A DNA stretch of 64,000 bases from Antedon mediterranea (lineage: Eukaryota > Echinodermata > Crinoidea > Comatulida > Antedonidae), in assembly GCF_964355755.1 (NCBI RefSeq), contig NC_092671.1, positions 34,675,304-34,739,303 of the forward strand, given 5' to 3'. The notes beneath the pieces are model-generated. The model had not been told where the DNA came from. It made no database searches and saw only the letters and a list, made by a program, of their open reading frames with translations. Both the position numbers and the translations under genes were made by a program. The first letter of the stretch is position 1. The number at the start of each line of letters is the position of its first letter. Of the stretch, positions 60,141 through 64,000 are shown piece after piece.

Positions 60141-61485
60141 ATGAGTTCCGCAATCATTTTACCGATTATTTACGAACGACAAATGAGACGGACTAACAGG
60201 AGAGAATTATTTGTAAAGCGATTCACTAGCGGATGTGTAGTCATTGCTACCTTGTTCATAGTCGTGGGCCTGAGCAGTGCGACATGGTATATGACTATTC
60301 TTGGAACACTTATATTGATGGTTGTAGGCTTAAGCGGATTTTGCATGAAATACTGTGATAGAACGTCTGCTAATCGTGCTGCTGGGAGGCGAGCCATCTC
60401 AATAAGTTCACGCATATCGTCCCGGTCATTAAGATATCCCCCAAACGGCGCCGTCGACGAAAACGATTTACCCCCTGCCTACGATAATATAGTATTTGAT
60501 GAGCCATATACAAGGTGAGGAACCTGCATTTGTAGGTTTTAATAGTTATATATAATCTATTTTTTTAATGATTTGATACGAGCGAATTTAAGTAAAAGAT
60601 AAAAGTGCGAATAAAGTGGCACGTGATTTATTTCAGTCATTCTTATATTATACGGTAATGCGACGATCATCGTTTATAGTAAAGCTTGATTCCCATTTGG
60701 ACGCAACGAAGGGACGTAGCGCAACGAAAACGAGTTAACCAATTATAAGCAACTGTTCGAATATTGCATTCCTTGTGATTAGTCAAGAACCAAGCTTAAG
60801 ATGTACAAAGATATCTACATCAGGGTGGGTTTTAAATGTAGTAAAACATCTTGTTTTCTTTTTTTTTAACAGGTCATACCTTCCTCAAATAACCCCACCT
60901 CCACCTTATGAAGAAATATTCGATGCTGCAAATCAACGACCAGCGCAACATGCTGACCCTGTGCCAGCTTACTCAGCACCTCGATCTAGACCAGTGCCAA
61001 CAACCATAGTTGTACCACGTTTTTCACTCAATCAGTACGACAGACAATCCGTATGTTTATCAACCGCCATAGGCGTTACAATCGTTGCATCTAATAATCA
61101 TACTCAAATGACATCGGACACAGTGCCTCCTCTCGATGCTTTTAATTATACACATGGAGATACAGCAGCTGATACTTGCACAGCCGTACAACGGCTTCCT
61201 CACGAAGTCATACCAGATACACAGGAAGTATCTCCTGATGACGCACAACACACTTCAAGAGATGTCATGTCAGAGACATCACAAAGAGCGACACATGAGA
61301 TAACAGTACAGGAACAGCAAACGTCTCCACCTGAAGAAACAGAATCAGGAGCAACGATACAACCAGAAGAGAATGGAGAGTGCGTTACTTCTGAACCAGA
61401 AGACAATGGAGATTGTGTTACTTCTGAAATTACCACTTCGAACAGTATCGCAGATACAGGCGATCCTAATTCCCCGTCCACTTGA
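60141..61485 (+). CDS. Two-pass membrane protein with PPxY motifs
   Basis: Two exons, 60141-60514 and 60873-61485 (AG|GTGAGG donor, TTAACAG acceptor), sum to 987 nt, 328 aa, in frame. The ATG gives MSSAIILPIIYERQM; there is no ATG upstream in that frame. A short basic N-terminus (RRTNRRELFVKR) precedes two hydrophobic helices at about residues 33-55 and 57-76. These are followed by CMKYC, a possible palmitoylation site, and a long soluble tail, predicted cytosolic. The tail has PPAYD (end of exon 1), PPPPYEEI (start of exon 2) and PVPAYS. PPxY motifs are ligands of WW domains such as those of Nedd4-family ubiquitin ligases. The last 150 residues are acidic, Ser/Thr-rich and contain a duplicated ENGECVTSE/DNGDCVTSE. 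I do not recognise the family; a Nedd4-adaptor role is inference from the motifs. Confidence 0.8.
60682..60797. mobile_element. MITE, short relative of 5842-6029
   Basis: AAGCTTGATTCCCATTTGGA at the left, GAACCAAGCTT at the right, and GACGTAGCGCAACG inside. It sits in the only intron of the membrane-protein gene, 75 bp before the acceptor. Confidence 0.65.
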
Positions 61486-61581
61486 AATCACCTTGGCATG
61501 ACTGCACAGCATAATTTTCTCTGACATAACTAAATTCTATTTTCTCGTTCTAGTACATTTTTACCAGCAAATCACTTAGAC

Positions 61582-61610
61582 CATGGAGGAAATTAATGAT
61601 TTCCTCCATG
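61582..61610. repeat. 12-bp-stem hairpin after the membrane-protein stop
   Basis: CATGGAGGAAAT, five bases, then ATTTCCTCCATG, 97 bp past the stop codon and so probably in the 3' UTR. Confidence 0.7.
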
Positions 61611-62829
61611 AATGATCAGATTGTTCCCTGATGAGAAACATCTCTGATAAATGGTTTTAAAGTAAATTATAACAACCCAGCAAAGAATTTTATTTCATAT
61701 GCAGGTCGACACAATTTCATAATATTTCACCCAATTTTCTGTACCTATCACCTCCCCACATAGGTCTACATCATTAGTACGTTTTATATCCACAATATCA
61801 TATTCAGGAATACAGTGTTTACATGATAATCACATATTATATGAAGTTTGACATACGGCCTATCATATCTATGAAACATATCTGATACTGTATCACACAA
61901 TTTGAATACGTTACAATACAGCGACTGTACAGTTAATCGGCTAAATATTCAAAGTTATGTATGCAAGTATTAATCTATTTAAAAAATGATTTTATTATTC
62001 ATAGACAATGCCTTTTTTTAAATTGTTAAACATTGGAAGATTTCATAGACCTATTCCTCATCGTTCCCTAAAGTAGAGTGAGAGTAACCTCTAAGTTAAC
62101 GTTCTCCGATGTTTTGAGTTTACCATTTATCATTGAGATGTGTAGAAATACCTTGATATATAGTGTTCTTGGCAGTATCACAATCATTATTTGCATTCCA
62201 TTGGGTGGGGATACAGTGCAAAGTGAGGGAGAAAGGGAGCCTTTGACGCTGTGAATAATATAAACCATTCGATTACACAGGGTCCGAGACTATATACAAA
62301 GCGTATAAACTGTGCATTATTTACACGGCGTTGTGACAGCTTCCGTCCACTACGCCAATTTCTAAAATGATGGTTGGTTGCAGAAGCTATCACACGACTG
62401 ACTGCGTTGTAAGCATGCGCATATTATATTTTACTTTGTGGAAGACATTGTGTTGAAAAGTTTGTGTATTCTGCACTAATGTACTTTAAGGTGGTAGTAA
62501 CTATACCTGATCTACTTAATACAATTAATGGTTACAAAAACAAAACATCCCGGTTACCCAGTAATTATAGACGAATGCAATGAATATTAGTACTTTGACA
62601 ACTTAGTGGCCTTTTACCGTGTTTAAGTACTTAAATATCACACTTTTTAAACCAGTCGGTTATATTATATAAAGTACATATTAACTACATGGTACTACTA
62701 TTAGATAATTTGTGTTATGTATTGTTTTATAATATTTATATTATCTACATTAAAATGTGTGTAAATACGGAATTTGATGTTGATTATTATTTTAGTTCTT
62801 ATGTTCTGTATCTTTTTAAATAGGTTATT
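61611..62829. other. Gene-free stretch
   Basis: No exon recognised; AT-rich single-copy-looking sequence leading up to the terminal minisatellite. Confidence 0.4.
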
Positions 62830-64000
62830 TTTATTGTCACTCATTACGACATTGTCACCCATTAGGTTAACTAATCGTTACTCTTTTTCGTCACGATACT
62901 GTCACCCATTAGGTTAACTTATCGTCACGATATTGTCACCCATTAGGTTAACTTATCGTCACTCTTTATTGTCACGACATTGTCACCCATTAGGTTAACT
63001 TATCGTCACGATATTGTCACCCATTAGGTTAACTTATCGTCACGATATTGTCACCCATTAGGTTGACGTATCGTCACTCCTTATCGTCAGGATATTGTCA
63101 CCCATTAGGTTAACTTATCGTCACAATATTGTCACCCATTAGGTTAACTTATCGTCACGATATTGTCACCCATTAGGTTAACTTATCGTCACGATATTGT
63201 CACCTAGGTTAACTTATCGTCACGATATTGTCACCCATTAGGTTAACTTATCGTCACGATATTGTCACCTAGGTTAACTTATCGTCACGATATTGTCACC
63301 CATTAGGGTGACGTATTGTCACTCCTTATCGTCACGATATTGTCACCCATTAGGTTATTTTCATTGTCACCCATTAGGATATTGTCACCCATTAAGATAT
63401 TGCCACCCATTACGACAATGTCACCCATTACGAAATTGTTACCCATTACGACATTGTCACCTATTGCGATATTGTCACCCATTACGACATTGTCATTGTC
63501 ATCCATTACGACATTGTCACTCATTACGACATTGTCACCCATTACAATATTGTCACTCATACGATATTGTCACCCATACGATATTGTCACCCATTACGAT
63601 ATTGTCACCCATTAAGATATTGTCACCCATTAAGATATTGTCACCAATTAAGATATTGTCAATCATTACGACATTGTCACTCATTACGATATTGTCACTC
63701 ATTACGAAATTGTCACTCATTACTATATTGTCACCCATTACTATATTGTCACCCATTACGATATTGTCACCCATTACTATATTGTCACCCATTAGGATAT
63801 TGTCGCCCATTAGAATATTGTCACCCATTAGAATATTGTCACCCATTACGACATTGACACTCATTACGATATTGTCACCCATTACTATATTGTCACCCAT
63901 TACGATATTGTCACCCATTACTATATTGTCACTCATTACGATATTGTCACCCATTACTATATTGTCACCCATTACTATATTGTCACCCATTAAGATATTG
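62830..64000. repeat. GTCACCCATTA minisatellite, reaching the window end
   Basis: Two regimes. About 62830-63340 is built from a unit of about 34 bp (ATTGTCACCCATTAGGTTAA, then CTTATCGTCACGAT). From about 63340 to the end it is an 18-bp unit (ATTGTCACCCATTACGAT) with many one-base variants. Because 18 is a multiple of three, the array is open in several frames; on the minus strand it would read as a repeat of MGDNIV. There is no start context, splice site or non-repeat sequence to support a gene. Confidence 0.95.

Noticed and set aside
63303-63990. Long minus-strand ORFs encoding repeated MGDNIV
   Set aside because: They arise because the 18-bp minisatellite unit is a multiple of three; the plus strand is equally open and there is no non-repeat coding sequence.

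Overview
The window looks like nuclear DNA of a non-vertebrate animal, probably a marine deuterostome such as an echinoderm. It is AT-rich and has small exons (38 to 336 bp) in long GT-AG introns. It is full of short inverted-repeat elements, carries a Helitron pair, 5S- and tRNA-derived retroposons, and scattered TAGGCCTA/CTAGGCCT motifs. The taxon is an inference from texture, not from a marker gene. There are no operons, bacterial signals or CRISPR arrays.

Layout. 0-27.8 kb is repeat-dominated: a hairpin repeat; a head-to-tail pair of 1.52-kb Helitron-like elements (1455-4506); a 5S rRNA-derived copy (4625-4706); nested MITEs (5543-6497, 7302-7832); a decayed non-LTR retrotransposon (7918-11467, minus); a fold-back tandem array (12191-12570); a 4.1-kb inverted-repeat element (15583-19681) carrying one nearly intact intron-containing gene and about eleven copies of the palindrome GTAACKTAMGTTAC; and a 2.3-kb inverted-repeat element (22154-24447) with its own TATA box.

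27.8-55.2 kb holds two complete host genes, head to head with 1.17 kb between their start codons. On the minus strand is a FAPP2/PLEKHA8-type lipid-transfer gene (12 coding exons, 527 aa: PI4P-binding PH domain plus a GLTP domain with all key residues). On the plus strand is a PLC-delta-type gene (20 coding exons, 745 aa). Exon sums are exact multiples of three in both, which supports the models. The PLC keeps the first catalytic histidine and the calcium ligands of the active site but has Asn where the second catalytic His should be. Its EF-hand and C2 calcium sites are degenerate, so it reads as a candidate pseudo-phospholipase. Both products bind phosphoinositides (PI4P at the trans-Golgi; PIP2/IP3-type ligands at the plasma membrane), so a shared promoter would be functionally sensible, though this is inference.

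55.2-64 kb: the last 39 coding bases of the PLC are the first unit of a 71-bp tandem repeat. After about 4.5 kb of repeats there is a two-exon gene for a 328-aa protein with two membrane segments and a PPxY-bearing tail (60141-61485). The window ends inside a large GTCACCCATTA minisatellite (from about 62830) whose 18-bp unit creates long meaningless ORFs.

The best candidates for something undescribed are the 15.6-19.7 kb element with its palindrome array and the PLC pseudoenzyme.
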